Assembly: GCF_000422325.1 (NCBI RefSeq) | Contig: NZ_AULO01000010.1 | Location: 62,001-126,000 of the forward strand | Length of the DNA stretch: 64,000 nucleotides | Direction of reading: 5' to 3' | Source of the DNA: Marinospirillum minutulum DSM 6287 | GTDB taxonomy: Bacteria > Pseudomonadota > Gammaproteobacteria > Pseudomonadales > Halomonadaceae | Shown: piece after piece, positions 28,520-38,763 of the stretch | Position numbering within the stretch: the first letter of the stretch is position 1 | Layout: every line of letters begins with the position of its first letter | Notes under the pieces: model-generated | The model's database searches: none | What the model was told of the DNA's origin: nothing | The model's input: the letters and a program-made list of their open reading frames with translations, nothing else | Position numbers and translations under genes: made by a program

Positions 28520-31500
28520 GGCTTATTCCACTAGTGGCAATAGTAAAAACCTTGTCTATTTCTAACATTAGTCTGGCTGTTTCTGTTAAAGCGACAATTA
28601 TTTTTTGGTAATGCTGAATATCATCAAAGCTTAGTTCTCTGCCTTGACGATCTTTTAACCATTTTTGTGCTGGTTGGTAACCACCTATATAAAACTCCCA
28701 AGCCTGTAAGGGTACGCTATCAAAGTACTGGTTGTCGTTAATCCAAACCTTGCCTTGTGTATCACTGGTTGCTTCATAGCCGGGGCTAGTTTTGGTAATT
28801 TTGCGCTTAACTAGGTTATCGCCACTCATCGGGTATTGGGTGATGGGTGTATCTAAAAGCGGTGATTCCATTAAGTGCAGCAAACGAATTTGGTCGCCTA
28901 ACTCAACCAACTGCCAGAAATTTTTAGGGTCTGGGTAAGGGATTTTTGGGAAGTCAGTTTTTAAAAACTCTTGGTAAGTTTCACGATAATTGGGGCTATG
29001 CAGCACTGCATAGATATAGTCCAAAATATCAATCGGTGTAAATTCAGTTGGCAAGTTGTTACTTGAGTTAAAAGGCTTAAGCAAGCAAGAAGGTACAAAA
29101 GATTTTTCTAAGTTTTCAGCCTTAAAAGGCAGGTTTAAGGCTTTTTCAAAAGCTTTGATTTCATCCAAGTTGAGGTTGGGCAGGCGCTCACTGCCATCGT
29201 CAGGGTAGAGGTAAAGAGGGAATAAAACACCACCACCACGGTAATAAACATTCAAATCTACAATATGGTTAGATATGAAACATAGGTTCCATGATAAGTT
29301 ACCAACTGCCTGCCCTTGTCGTCCAACAATAATTGCTGTGTTATCTTTATCAAAAATATGACTCATAAACTTGCCTCTAGGCATACAATGAATCCCTTTT
29401 GATGTTCCTGTATAATAAGTAAATCTACTATCAAAAGGGCGGTATAAAATAGAGGTAGTATGTTTTTTGAAGTTTTGCCCAGATTTAATTATATCTTCTT
29501 TAGCTAAATGAACTTTCCAGTCCCTAACATCAGGGCCTAGCTTATAATATAGTCTTGCCTCTTCGTTATTTTTAACCATAAAATCAGAAATTGTTTCTTC
29601 AACTTTATCCTTAGTATAGTGAATCGTAAACTTGTCCCTAGCAGTAAAACCACCATTAGACTTTTCAATAAATAAATTATTAATTGAGAAATAATCACCA
29701 TACACTCCTTGAAGCTCAAAATCTTTTGGCACCATAAAGTACATGGGTGCAACATTGGGTATTGCTTGATAAGGCACATCTTTAAAATTATTCTTTTCTA
29801 AAAATGCATACTTATCAACTCGCTCACCATAAAGGTCATGGTGGAATATTTGCCCTAAATCGCCCTTCTTTTTAATACGGGAACCATTTTTTACTAATAT
29901 ATTAATACTTACACCTTGCTCAATATCAAAGACATTTTCATCAATTGAGCCATCAGGCGCCGTTTCTTTTTTCTTAGCATTACCGTGTAGGTCTATGGTA
30001 TAAATTTCATCGTAGGTTTTAAGTAGATTCCAGCGCATACCACGAAAAGTTGGATTATCTAAAAAACCATGTGGATTAATAAAGGCTAAAACACCTTCAC
30101 CATTTTTTTCAATAAAATGCTGACCAAAACGCATAAATTTAACGTAATCATCATTTATCCATTTAGAGTTACGCTCTTGCAGCTTTTGCTTACCACCCGG
30201 CTCTTTTTTATAGTCATCCATTAAAGACATTATCCAGTCGCCTTTACTGGTACTTTCGCCTAGATAAGGCGGATTACCCATAACTACCATTACAGGTGTG
30301 TCTTTTTTTACTGTATTGGCTTCACGGGCTTCATCACTTAGCCACTGTGAAAACAGGGTATGCGTATCTGGATGATATTCTTCTAATGAATTAGTAAGAA
30401 AAATACGTAAACGGTTATTGAGTGAAGTGCTAGAGCTTGCTTGGTAGCCTGTTTCGCTAAGTAGCATATCTAATTTTAAATGTGCCATAGCATAAGAAGC
30501 CATTAACAGCTCAAAGCCATTTAAGCGTGGAATTAAATCTTTTTCTACATAACTAGGCCAAATGCCTTGCATATTTTTAAAGCGGGTTTGATAAAGGTAT
30601 TTAACAGTTTCGGCTAAAAAAGTTCCTGTACCTGTAGCTGGGTCTAAAATTTGCACCCTATGAACTTCTACTTCTTCTGTTATGGCTTGGCCTTTACTTT
30701 TACCTTTAGTAACTTTAGTACCTTGGGCTTCTCGTTTTATAGTGGTTTTACTGTTATCTGCCAAGCCATCTTTTAAATTAAATTTACTTTTTAACACTTC
30801 ATCTACTGCACGAACAATAAATTTAACCACTGGCTCGGGTGTGTACCAAACTCCCCGTGATTTGCGTAAAGCTGGGTCATATTTAGTTAGGAAGGTTTCA
30901 TAAAAATGAATGATCGGGTCGGTTTGTGCCGTGCTTTTACCATAGTCGCCTAAAATTTCTTTTACATTGGCGTGGCGAAATACTTCTGCAAGGTTATCTA
31001 CCGTTGTGGTTATGCGATCATCAATATTGTGGCCAGCAATGGATTGAAAAAGATTACGCAATAAGGGATTAGATTTTGGTATTAAGCGGGCAGCTTCGTT
31101 ACGGTCGAAGGTTTCTAAAATTGGGTCGTGATAACGAGCTGCAAACATACCATAGGCTAGGGTTTGTGCGTAAAGGTCTGCAAACTGTTGGGGAGTTAAA
31201 TCATGAATTAACATGGTTTTAAATACTTGAAACTGATTAGTTAGCTCAGTTTGCTGTTCATTTTCTAAGTCTTTATTCAAGGCTTCTTTTAAAATGCTTT
31301 CTAGTAACCGTGCTTTACCGGCCATTAGCTCGGCAAGCTTACTGGCATTTTTAATTGCTTGAGTGACTTTAACGGAAAACTCTTTTATTAAGTTTTCAAA
31401 TTTACTAATAGTATCGCTATCTGCTAGTTCTATTTTATTGGCATTATCAGGTGCAAACTGGCCTAGGCGAATTTCAGCAATCATTTCACCTTCTACAAAA

Positions 31501-31817
31501 AACTGAAACCACACATAGTCAGTGATAATTAAGTTATCGAGTGCTTTTTTGTAGCGATTAAACTGTTCGTTGTATAGTTTGTGGTTAAGGTTTTTGCCTA
31601 TGTCTTTGGCTTCTATATAACCAACCGGTATTCCTTGGCGGGTAATAACAAAGTCTGGGTTTCCGCAGTCAGTAATTTGTGACGGTTCATTTGTAATTGT
31701 GTGGTTAGGTAGCAAATGACTTAGTAGCTGCTCTAGGTCAGCTCTGAAAGTGTGTTCGCTGGTATGGCCTTGTGCCAAACGGCTGTTAATTTTTTCAATA
31801 TACTGACTAACATCCAT
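28512..31817 (-). CDS. Nuclease-methyltransferase fusion, helicase-less type ISP/IIG-like restriction enzyme
   Basis: 1101 aa. The N-terminal ~150 residues have a PD-(D/E)xK nuclease pattern (NPDF D55, then YIEAKD E69/K71). A gamma-type N6-adenine methyltransferase follows: GVWYTPEPVV (about 322-331), SAM motif LDPATGTGTF (391-400) and catalytic NPPYLGES (515-522). The C-terminal ~300 residues resemble the specificity domain of type ISP enzymes (DILDYIYAVLHSPNYRETYQ). Type ISP proteins such as LlaBIII also contain a helicase of ~500 residues between nuclease and methylase; none is present here. First gene of the three-gene operon. Confidence 0.85.
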   Translation of the reverse strand: MDVSQYIEKINSRLAQGHTSEHTFRADLEQLLSHLLPNHTITNEPSQITDCGNPDFVITRQGIPVGYIEAKDIGKNLNHKLYNEQFNRYKKALDNLIITDYVWFQFFVEGEMIAEIRLGQFAPDNANKIELADSDTISKFENLIKEFSVKVTQAIKNASKLAELMAGKARLLESILKEALNKDLENEQQTELTNQFQVFKTMLIHDLTPQQFADLYAQTLAYGMFAARYHDPILETFDRNEAARLIPKSNPLLRNLFQSIAGHNIDDRITTTVDNLAEVFRHANVKEILGDYGKSTAQTDPIIHFYETFLTKYDPALRKSRGVWYTPEPVVKFIVRAVDEVLKSKFNLKDGLADNSKTTIKREAQGTKVTKGKSKGQAITEEVEVHRVQILDPATGTGTFLAETVKYLYQTRFKNMQGIWPSYVEKDLIPRLNGFELLMASYAMAHLKLDMLLSETGYQASSSTSLNNRLRIFLTNSLEEYHPDTHTLFSQWLSDEAREANTVKKDTPVMVVMGNPPYLGESTSKGDWIMSLMDDYKKEPGGKQKLQERNSKWINDDYVKFMRFGQHFIEKNGEGVLAFINPHGFLDNPTFRGMRWNLLKTYDEIYTIDLHGNAKKKETAPDGSIDENVFDIEQGVSINILVKNGSRIKKKGDLGQIFHHDLYGERVDKYAFLEKNNFKDVPYQAIPNVAPMYFMVPKDFELQGVYGDYFSINNLFIEKSNGGFTARDKFTIHYTKDKVEETISDFMVKNNEEARLYYKLGPDVRDWKVHLAKEDIIKSGQNFKKHTTSILYRPFDSRFTYYTGTSKGIHCMPRGKFMSHIFDKDNTAIIVGRQGQAVGNLSWNLCFISNHIVDLNVYYRGGGVLFPLYLYPDDGSERLPNLNLDEIKAFEKALNLPFKAENLEKSFVPSCLLKPFNSSNNLPTEFTPIDILDYIYAVLHSPNYRETYQEFLKTDFPKIPYPDPKNFWQLVELGDQIRLLHLMESPLLDTPITQYPMSGDNLVKRKITKTSPGYEATSDTQGKVWINDNQYFDSVPLQAWEFYIGGYQPAQKWLKDRQGRELSFDDIQHYQKIIVALTETARLMLEIDKVFTIATSGISHE

Positions 31818-31873
31818 AAACCTTTACCTTTCCTTAATTTTTATAGCGCTTAGTTTACAGGCTATTGCAGAAC

Positions 31874-31903
31874 AAAAAAAAGCCTCCAATTAAGAAGGCT
31901 TTT
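31874..31903 (-). terminator. Rho-independent terminator after the chemoreceptor gene
   Basis: Stem AAAAGCCT (31878-31885) / AGGCTTTT (31896-31903). On the minus strand the stem is followed by eight T (complement of 31874-31881). It separates the chemoreceptor gene from the restriction operon. Confidence 0.85.
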
Positions 31904-31920
31904 AGTTTAGTAGTTAAGAG

Positions 31921-33915
31921 TTAAAACTCTTCCCACTCATCATCGCTTTGGCGCTTGAGTGCTGGTAAGGGTTTACCAGTTTTTCTTGGTGCTTCAACTG
32001 GTTTTGGCTTAGGTGCTGGTGTTTTAGCTTGGTTAGCCGCTAACTTAGGCTGTGCTCCACTCGGCTTTTTGTTTTGCTTGGGTTGGCTAGCTGCATTGTT
32101 AATACGAAACTCTGCTACTGCCTTATCTAAAGCAATAACTTGTTCTTCTAGTGATTCAGCTGCCGCTGCCGCTTCTTCAACAAGCGCTGCGTTTTGCTGG
32201 GTTACACCGTCCATCTGCATTACTGCTTGGTTAACCTGCTCTATGCCTTGGCTTTGTTCGTCTGAAGCTGCTGAAATTTCGCCCATAATATCGGTTACAC
32301 GTCTAACAGAACCAATAATTTCTTCCATGCTTTCGCCAGACTCATTCACCATTTGGCTAGTCGCACTAACAATTTCACCATCTAGCTTAATTAAGTCTTG
32401 AATTTCTTTAGCTGCTGCGGCAGAGCGTTGTGCTAAGGAGCGCACTTCACCTGCAACCACTGCAAAACCACGCCCTTGTTCACCTGCTCTGGCAGCTTCA
32501 ACTGCTGCGTTTAATGCCAAAATATTAGTCTGGAAGGCAATACCATCTATAACACTAATAATTTCACTCATTTTATTGGCACTAGCAGACAGCTCGTTCA
32601 TTTTGGTTACTGTATGACGAACCTTCTCACCACCTTTAACCGCTTCTTCATTAGCTGCGGCTGAAAGCTGGTTAGCCTGACGTGCGTTGTCTGCATTTTG
32701 TCTAACGGTAGAGGTTAATTCTTCTAGGCTTGCGGCGGTTTCTTCAAGGCTAGAAGCTTGCTCTTCTGTACGCTGAGATAAGTCTGAGTTACCTGCAGCA
32801 ATTTCACTAGAGGCTGTACCAATACTACTAACCGACGCTTTAATACCGCTGATTAACTCATTTAAATGGTCAACCATTTCTTGCAAGGCTACAGCTAAAC
32901 CACCTATTTCATCGGAGCGGCGCAGGTGTTTAGGGTCTATACGCTGAGTTAAGTCGCCTGCGGCTATGGCTTTGGCAAAATTCACCCCATCAATCAGTGG
33001 GCGGGTAATTAAGCGAGACAAAATCATGCCTAGCAGCAAACCTATAACGATGGCGACAAATACACCTATAGTAATAATTTTGATGCTCTGGTTTTGTGTC
33101 GCAACCATTTGTTGAGCACCTTCTTCTGCTGCTCTTTCTGCCTGACTAATAACTTCCTGACCTAAAGAAGCCATACGTGGCAAAATTTCTTTAGTTAGCT
33201 TGTCATCATTTTCTATCCAGGCAGCAGCGGCTGAAAAGTACTCATCGGTCGCTGTTCTTGCTTCATTAACCGACCTATCTATACGATTTGGGTCTAGCTG
33301 ATTAAAGTAGCCTTCTAATTTTTTGCGTAGCTCTAACATACTGTTGTAATGCTTACGGTCGGCATGAATGCGTTCTTCTTTTTCATTACGCATAATTTCT
33401 AATGCAGTTGTCCAAACACCTAAAGCTGCACTTGAAGCTTCTCTTTGGTATTGGTTCTCTGCTAACTCTGCAACTTTTAAACCATTTTTTATCATTAGCT
33501 GTACTGCAGCTTCGTTAGCCTGCAAAGCTTTAACACCAGCATCATAGCCTTTACGGTATTCGTTAGTGCCAGTACGTGCTGTTTTGGAACGGTTTAATAG
33601 CCCCTGATCTTCGCTTGTAGCATCTATTTTATCTAGCGCACCTAGAATGACATTCATGTTGTTTAGGGCGCTTTGATGTATTTCTTCTTTACCTTCTAAG
33701 AGGTAATTTTTTTCATCTAAAATGGTTAGGTAGGCATAGCGCTCTACCTGTGTTGCTTGCAACAAGCCTTCGAACTTATCGCGTATTTCGTTTAGGTTCA
33801 TTATTGCAGTAACACCTAGCAAGCTTAAAATAGCTAAAACAGCTACAAAGCCTGCCAAAATTTGCTTTCCTAGCGTCCAGCTAAAAATTCCTGATGGTTG
33901 ACTACTTTTATTCAT
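31921..33915 (-). CDS. Methyl-accepting chemotaxis protein with C-terminal CheR-docking motif
   Basis: 664 aa from the ATG at 33915 ([20 protein letters not shown] lies upstream). Membrane helices at ~17-40 and ~283-305 enclose a long helical periplasmic domain (HBM-like in size). HAMP follows, then the signalling tip [20 protein letters not shown]. The protein ends ...DDEWEEF, matching the xWxxF pentapeptide that tethers CheR/CheB to high-abundance receptors (NWETF in E. coli Tsr/Tar), after a flexible Pro/Lys-rich linker. It lies in the segment that separates lspA from fkpB. Confidence 0.93.
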   Translation of the reverse strand: MNKSSQPSGIFSWTLGKQILAGFVAVLAILSLLGVTAIMNLNEIRDKFEGLLQATQVERYAYLTILDEKNYLLEGKEEIHQSALNNMNVILGALDKIDATSEDQGLLNRSKTARTGTNEYRKGYDAGVKALQANEAAVQLMIKNGLKVAELAENQYQREASSAALGVWTTALEIMRNEKEERIHADRKHYNSMLELRKKLEGYFNQLDPNRIDRSVNEARTATDEYFSAAAAWIENDDKLTKEILPRMASLGQEVISQAERAAEEGAQQMVATQNQSIKIITIGVFVAIVIGLLLGMILSRLITRPLIDGVNFAKAIAAGDLTQRIDPKHLRRSDEIGGLAVALQEMVDHLNELISGIKASVSSIGTASSEIAAGNSDLSQRTEEQASSLEETAASLEELTSTVRQNADNARQANQLSAAANEEAVKGGEKVRHTVTKMNELSASANKMSEIISVIDGIAFQTNILALNAAVEAARAGEQGRGFAVVAGEVRSLAQRSAAAAKEIQDLIKLDGEIVSATSQMVNESGESMEEIIGSVRRVTDIMGEISAASDEQSQGIEQVNQAVMQMDGVTQQNAALVEEAAAAAESLEEQVIALDKAVAEFRINNAASQPKQNKKPSGAQPKLAANQAKTPAPKPKPVEAPRKTGKPLPALKRQSDDEWEEF

Positions 33916-34108
33916 CTTCACTTCTCCGCTCAGCAAGTCAAACCGTTTAATGCTTTAGCATCCGGCTTACATAATGCAATAATACTTAACTTAAGTAAGA
34001 AATATCAGCATTAAATTACATTTTATGCATAAATGTTTTTTTCCTCAAAACCTAACCTCTAGCTTAACCCTAAAACCAACGACTAGGCAGGTAACTAACC
34101 AACAATCA

Positions 34109-34117
34109 TGCTAAAGT
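34109..34117 (+). promoter_or_regulatory. Possible promoter for the displaced fkpB-ispH pair
   Basis: TG-C-TAAAGT resembles an extended -10 element 31 bp before the fkpB start; no clear -35. The pair needs its own promoter because its usual operon partners are 7.4 kb upstream and the intervening genes are on the other strand. Confidence 0.3.
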
Positions 34118-34147
34118 TTACTTTTCTTATTTTTGCTGGAAAACACC

Positions 34148-34597
34148 ATGAAAGACTTAAAAATCAGTGAAGGTACTCGGGTTGTACTTCATTTTGCATT
34201 GCTTTTAGAAGATGGCGAAGCTGTAGATTCTACTTTTGATAAAGAACCAGCAACACTAACCTTTGGTGACGGTAATTTGCCCGAAGGGTTTGAGTCTTGC
34301 CTCTTAGGTTTGCAGGCGGGCGATATAAAGAGCTTTACAGTGCTTCCAGAAAAAGCCTTTGGTCAGCATAACCCAAGCAATGTGCAACAGTTTGCGCGTA
34401 CTACCTTCACTAATATTGATGAACTGGAAGAAGGTATGATTATTGGTTTTACTGATAAGTCTGGCGGCGAGTTACCCGGCGTTATTGTTGAAATTAATGA
34501 CCGTCAGGTAGAAGTTGACTTTAACCACCCGTTAGCAGGACGCACGCTAACCTTTAAAGTTGAAATTGTGGATGTAACTCCAGCAACGCTTCAGTAA
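34148..34597 (+). CDS. fkpB: FKBP-type peptidyl-prolyl isomerase, SlpA/FkpB type
   Basis: 149 aa. FKBP fold with inserted flap: VVLHFALLLEDGEAVDSTFDKEPATLTFGDG, PEKAFGQHNPSNVQ and VDFNHPLAGRTLTFKVEIVDV, as in SlpA/SlyD proteins but lacking the SlyD metal-binding tail. The ATG at 34148 is preferred over an upstream TTG because GGAAAA precedes it and the family starts here. 18 bp before ispH, as in most gammaproteobacteria. Confidence 0.92.
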   Translation: MKDLKISEGTRVVLHFALLLEDGEAVDSTFDKEPATLTFGDGNLPEGFESCLLGLQAGDIKSFTVLPEKAFGQHNPSNVQQFARTTFTNIDELEEGMIIGFTDKSGGELPGVIVEINDRQVEVDFNHPLAGRTLTFKVEIVDVTPATLQ

Positions 34598-34615
34598 TAC
34601 AGGTAGAAATAAACT

Positions 34616-35569
34616 ATGAACAAAAGCATTCAGTTAGCAAATCCTCGGGGCTTTTGTGCCGGTGTTGATCGTGCCATTGAAATAGTTAACCGAGCGCTGG
34701 ATGTGTTTGGACCACCCATCTATGTTCGCCATGAGGTGGTTCATAATCGGTTTGTGGTGGAAACACTACGTGAGCGAGGTGCGGTTTTTGTTGATGAGCT
34801 GCATGAAATTCCTGATGACGTTATTGTTATTTTTTCAGCTCATGGTGTTTCTCATGCCGTGGAACAAGAAGCTGAACAGCGTAACTTAAAGGTTTTTGAT
34901 GCTACCTGCCCACTCGTTACCAAGGTGCACATGGAGGTACTAAGGTACGCGCGTTTAGGTCAAGACTGCGTGCTTATTGGTCATGCAGGTCATCCTGAAG
35001 TTGAAGGCACTATGGGGCGTTATGATACTAGTCATGGTGGGCATATTTATTTAGTAGAAAGTGAAGCTGACGTTGCCAGCTTGGAAGTAAATAACCCTGA
35101 AAACCTTGCCTATGTAACGCAAACAACTTTATCTATGGATGATACCGCTCGGGTTATTGATGCACTGCGCCAGCGCTTTCCTAAAATAACCGGCCCACGT
35201 AAAGATGACATTTGTTATGCCACTCAAAACCGTCAAGATGCGGTTAAAACCTTGGCAGAAACTTCTGATCTAGTCTTGGTGGTGGGGAGTCCTAATAGTT
35301 CTAACTCTAACCGCTTACGCGAATTAGCGGAGCGTATGGGTGCTAGGGCATTTTTAATTGATGGTGTTAACGACCTTCAAAAAGAATGGCTAGACTCTGC
35401 TGAACGCATAGGCATTACGGCTGGGGCTTCTGCACCAGAAGTGCTGGTTGGTGATGTCATTAAACAGCTAATTAGCTGGGGTGCCAAGCCGCCCTTAGAG
35501 TTGCCTGGCCGCCCAGAAAACATTACTTTTTCTATGCCAAAAGAGTTGCGTTTAACACCTATAGACTAG
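34616..35569 (+). CDS. ispH: 4-hydroxy-3-methylbut-2-enyl diphosphate reductase
   Basis: Last enzyme of the MEP isoprenoid pathway; its [4Fe-4S] cluster reduces HMBPP to IPP and DMAPP. The three cluster cysteines are in [20 protein letters not shown] and [11 protein letters not shown]. The catalytic E126 segment of E. coli IspH matches [13 protein letters not shown]. 317 aa is normal. The stop codon overlaps the 3' end of the convergent HD-GYP gene by 4 bp. Confidence 0.96.
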   Translation: MNKSIQLANPRGFCAGVDRAIEIVNRALDVFGPPIYVRHEVVHNRFVVETLRERGAVFVDELHEIPDDVIVIFSAHGVSHAVEQEAEQRNLKVFDATCPLVTKVHMEVLRYARLGQDCVLIGHAGHPEVEGTMGRYDTSHGGHIYLVESEADVASLEVNNPENLAYVTQTTLSMDDTARVIDALRQRFPKITGPRKDDICYATQNRQDAVKTLAETSDLVLVVGSPNSSNSNRLRELAERMGARAFLIDGVNDLQKEWLDSAERIGITAGASAPEVLVGDVIKQLISWGAKPPLELPGRPENITFSMPKELRLTPID

Positions 35570-36735
35570 CTTTTAAGCTTCTTGCTTACTTGAATATCCC
35601 AAAATAGAAAAGGTTGAATTTTCTTTAGCATCGCCTGATTAAGCATTTTTTGAATTGCATAATCAGGGTTGCTACTGTCCCTTCTAGGTGGCGGTAAATA
35701 GCTTCGCCCATCTGCACCCCGAAGAGCCGCACATACAGGCTCGTTAATTTTTACACCTCGCTCAATAACAACGGCAGTATCACCATTGGCTAGAGAAACT
35801 AGGCTAGCTGGCGGATATATACCTAATTGGCTTAAAAACACCTGCCCTAGTTTTTTATCAAGCAGCTCTTGTTCTTCACCCAACATTTCTCGCATTGCCT
35901 GACGTGGCGTTAATAAGGGCCGGTACTCTCTCCAAACTGTCATAGCTGTATAACTATCCGCTAGGGCAATTAAACGTGCTGCAAGGCTAATTGCATCGCC
36001 TTGTAGTTTTTTTGGGTAGCCAGAACCATCTAACCTTTCATGGTGCTGCATAACTGCTTCTAGCCACAGCTCATTAGTTACCCCTAAGCTTTGCAGTAAA
36101 AATACTGATTTTTCTGGGTGGGCAAAAATACGGCTTTTTTGAATAGTATCTAGGGGTTTTTGCTGACTATTCAGTTTTTCTTGTAGCTCCAACATGCTTA
36201 TATTAGCTGTTAAAGCTGCACTAACAGTCGCTTCTGCAACCTCTGTTGGCAACTTAAGCTTTTCTGCAACAACGGCTATTACTACCGCACAGCGTAAGCT
36301 ACTCATTAAGCTGACAGAAGGTAAGTCTTTAGGCCAGTGTGCTGCACCTAACAAAGCATTAGGAGCGGCTTTGGCAATTTTTAATAATTCTTTAGCTATA
36401 CGAACAACCGTTGACTCAACCGCTGAGGGTTTACGTCCTTCGCTTAAGTCTTTTGTAATTTTAAATAAACTTGAATAAAAAGCTTCTAAATCTAAAAAAG
36501 GGTTAACTTCTGAAGTGTAGCTTTGCCCTTTAAAATCTGGTGCTGTTCCATCACGGGTAATTTCTTTTTCATCAGGATCGTAGTAGCCCATCATCAATAA
36601 AGATTCTGTTTGTTGCTTGCTCTCAACTAAAGACCCACGTGACAGCAGTAATACTCGGTTACGAGTATAGATATTCAGTGGCACCCTATCCCCTACAATT
36701 AATTGCCTTGGCTGCACCTTGCGCAGTCTGACCAT
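35566..36735 (-). CDS. HD-GYP domain protein with degenerate HD site
   Basis: 389 aa. I start at the ATG at 36735 ([12 protein letters not shown]), since GGAGG lies 7 bases before it and inside an alternative upstream reading. The C-terminal half carries the GYP segment intact ([18 protein letters not shown]) and [16 protein letters not shown]. The metal-binding motif that should read HDIGK is [11 protein letters not shown] here, so the His-Asp pair and the Lys are missing; a later HP and the HH pair remain. Probably a c-di-GMP binding or scaffolding protein rather than an active phosphodiesterase. The N-terminal ~110 residues resemble the DUF3391 region of similar proteins. Confidence 0.85.
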   Translation of the reverse strand: MVRLRKVQPRQLIVGDRVPLNIYTRNRVLLLSRGSLVESKQQTESLLMMGYYDPDEKEITRDGTAPDFKGQSYTSEVNPFLDLEAFYSSLFKITKDLSEGRKPSAVESTVVRIAKELLKIAKAAPNALLGAAHWPKDLPSVSLMSSLRCAVVIAVVAEKLKLPTEVAEATVSAALTANISMLELQEKLNSQQKPLDTIQKSRIFAHPEKSVFLLQSLGVTNELWLEAVMQHHERLDGSGYPKKLQGDAISLAARLIALADSYTAMTVWREYRPLLTPRQAMREMLGEEQELLDKKLGQVFLSQLGIYPPASLVSLANGDTAVVIERGVKINEPVCAALRGADGRSYLPPPRRDSSNPDYAIQKMLNQAMLKKIQPFLFWDIQVSKKLKS

Positions 36736-36792
36736 TATGCCTCCAAGCATTTTTAGATTTATTTGCAACAGATTAACTAACAGCCACTTTAG

Positions 36793-37584
36793 CCCGCCTT
36801 ATTCATGAGATATAGCTGAAAAGCGGGTGTGGCTTTGGTATGCTGTTGAAATATAACAAGTTCCGGCAAGAACGGTTTGTCTCAACAACCAAAGCCACGG
36901 GTGAAACTATACCACCATGAAAACCTCATTCAATGCCTCCGTGAATCTTTCGCTCACCAGTCAGATGCGTACCGTCATTCTGCAACGCGCTCTGGGCTGG
37001 AGTGCTCTGCCGAACAGTTGCTGGATCTGTACCGCAAAAGAGGCAAGGCCGAAGCCCATATGGGCGAGTTAAAATCCACCCTGGATCTGCACCTGCCTTC
37101 AACCAATCGAGGGGCATCAACGGTTCAGCAGGTGATGGCCCGTAATCAGGTCAACCTGCTGCTGAATCTTTACGCCTATCAGCTGATGCACAGCCTGCGC
37201 TACCTGATGCAAGAAAAAACCGGCAAGGGCTGGAGCCTGAGGCGTCTGAGAGAGCAGCTGCTGAAAGTGGCCGCCACCCTGACCGTTCATGCCCGGCAGA
37301 TCAAGGTCAATCTGGGTGCTGCCGCCAACAAGTGGTGGCCGATCTTGCTGGAAGCCCTTTACCGACCGCGAACAGAGTAGCTGACATCAGCTGGCATCGA
37401 GGCAGTTATCCACAACGCATTATCGGCAACAGCCGAGAATCACGGCTGCCTGTGAGTCGAAAATCAGGCTCAGGAAAGCTGGAAAGTGACAAAAAATCAG
37501 TTAAAAAGGCCACATAGGGTCGCTGGTAGCAGGGTCAAACAGCGGTTCGGAGAGGCTGATTCACAGCCTCATGAATAATGCGGG
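36793..37584 (+). mobile_element. IS1380-family element, internally deleted (copy 1)
   Basis: 792 bp, with 17-bp near-perfect terminal inverted repeats CCCGC(C/A)TTATTCATGAG at both ends. Full IS1380 elements are about 1.6-1.7 kb, so more than half is missing. The 3' 585 bp (37000-37584) match 49837-50450 with few differences; copy 1 also lacks about 28 bp shortly before the right end. It retains both ends and could in principle be moved by an intact transposase elsewhere. Confidence 0.8.
36877..37380 (+). pseudogene. IS1380 transposase remnant, N-terminal scrap joined to C-terminus
   Basis: Open frame of 167 codons. The last ~125 residues (SAEQLLDLYRKRGKAEAHMGEL ... LLEALYRP) are the C-terminal part of an IS4/IS1380-type DDE transposase, including the YRKRGKAEAHMGELK region that holds the last catalytic Glu. 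The first ~40 residues (MSQQPKPRVKLYHHENLIQ) belong to the front of the element and the ~25 residues at the junction look out of frame. The middle, with the catalytic aspartates, is gone, so it is inactive. Confidence 0.75.
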
Positions 37585-37734
37585 GTAATACCCTTCCATT
37601 AAGCGACCCAAGTTGTCGCCTCGCTCCATTACTCTGCCGCTATATCTAAAGTTGTACCTTATTAAGCCAATTACATGTTTATTTGGTTGCCATTTTTGGT
37701 TAGTCTGACAAGCGCCGAGACATGGAGAAGAGGA

Positions 37735-38763
37735 ATGTCGGAAAACAAGGATACCCTGCTCAGGTTACTTGCTACCCTGCAGCTGATCCCACGCCACCCA
37801 GGACGTATTGCAACCACCACATTGCAAGACAAGCTGGCTGACCGTGGCTTTAAGATTGATCTGCGATCTTTACAGCGCGACCTCAAGGATAAGCTATCCA
37901 GCCATTTTCCTTTGCACTGTGATGAATCTGTACGCCCCTACCGCTGGAGTTTTGTAGCCGATACCCAGATCAACTTGCCAGAACTGGATACCCCTGCAGC
38001 CCTGACCCTGTGTCTGGCGGAAGAGCAACTCTGAAGCCTGCTGCCAGCCAGCGTTGCTGATCAGCTTAAACCTCAGTTTCAGGCCGCCCGCCAGCATCTC
38101 AACAGCCTTGAATACAACCAGCTGGCAGACTGGGCAAAACGCGTCAGAGCACTCCCCAATGGCAAAGCACTGATACCTGCCCCACTGAATGACGATGTCT
38201 GGGCAAGAGTCAGCGAAGCACTGCTGCATCAAAAACAGTTACAAGTCACCTATTTAAGCCGTGCCCAGCAACAAGCCAAAACCTTTACCCTGCACCCGGT
38301 CGGGCTGGTATCCCGTTATGCACTCAGTTACCTGATTGCACAGGTGGAAGGTTATGACAACCTGCGCCACTTTGCCCTGCACCGTATCCAAACCGCTGTT
38401 CTGCTGGATCAAGCCAGCAACCACCACCCGGACTTTGATCTGGATGCATACATTCAAAGCGGTGCCCTAAGCCTGACTACAGAAGATGGCAGCACCCTGC
38501 TAGTGGCCGATGTTCACCCACAACTGGCTTGGATACTCAGGGAAACCCCGCTCAGTACAGAACAAACCCTGACCCCGATTGAAAACAGCGACTGGGAACG
38601 ATTGGAAGCCAAAGTGCTGCAAGACAAGGAAACCCTGTGGTGGGTTTATGGCCTGAACGACAAAATTCACCTGCATCAGCCTCAAGCCTGGGTGGAAGAA
38701 ATCAAACAAACCCTGAGCCAACTTAATAGTTTTTACGGCACAACAGAAGGAGCGGCAGAATGA
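37735..38763 (+). pseudogene. WYL-domain transcriptional regulator interrupted by one TGA
   Basis: A 342-codon frame starting at MSENKDTLLRLLATLQL (AGAGGA upstream) and ending at 38763. The N-terminal winged helix (KIDLRSLQRDLKDKL) is followed by a WYL ligand domain (QLQVTYLSRAQQQ ... LHPVGLVSRYALSYLIAQVEG) and a C-terminal extension: the BrxR/CapW-like architecture that represses phage-defence operons. A single in-frame TGA at 38032-38034 (EEQL-*-SLLPASV) interrupts it; CGA Arg to TGA is the likely change. The frame is otherwise intact, so the loss is recent or a base-call error. Overlaps the next gene by 4 bp. Confidence 0.8.

Noticed and set aside
38032-38034. In-frame TGA in the WYL gene as a selenocysteine or programmed readthrough site
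   Set aside because: No selenocysteine-insertion hairpin is evident after it, WYL regulators have no conserved Cys/Sec there, and a CGA to TGA change explains it more simply.
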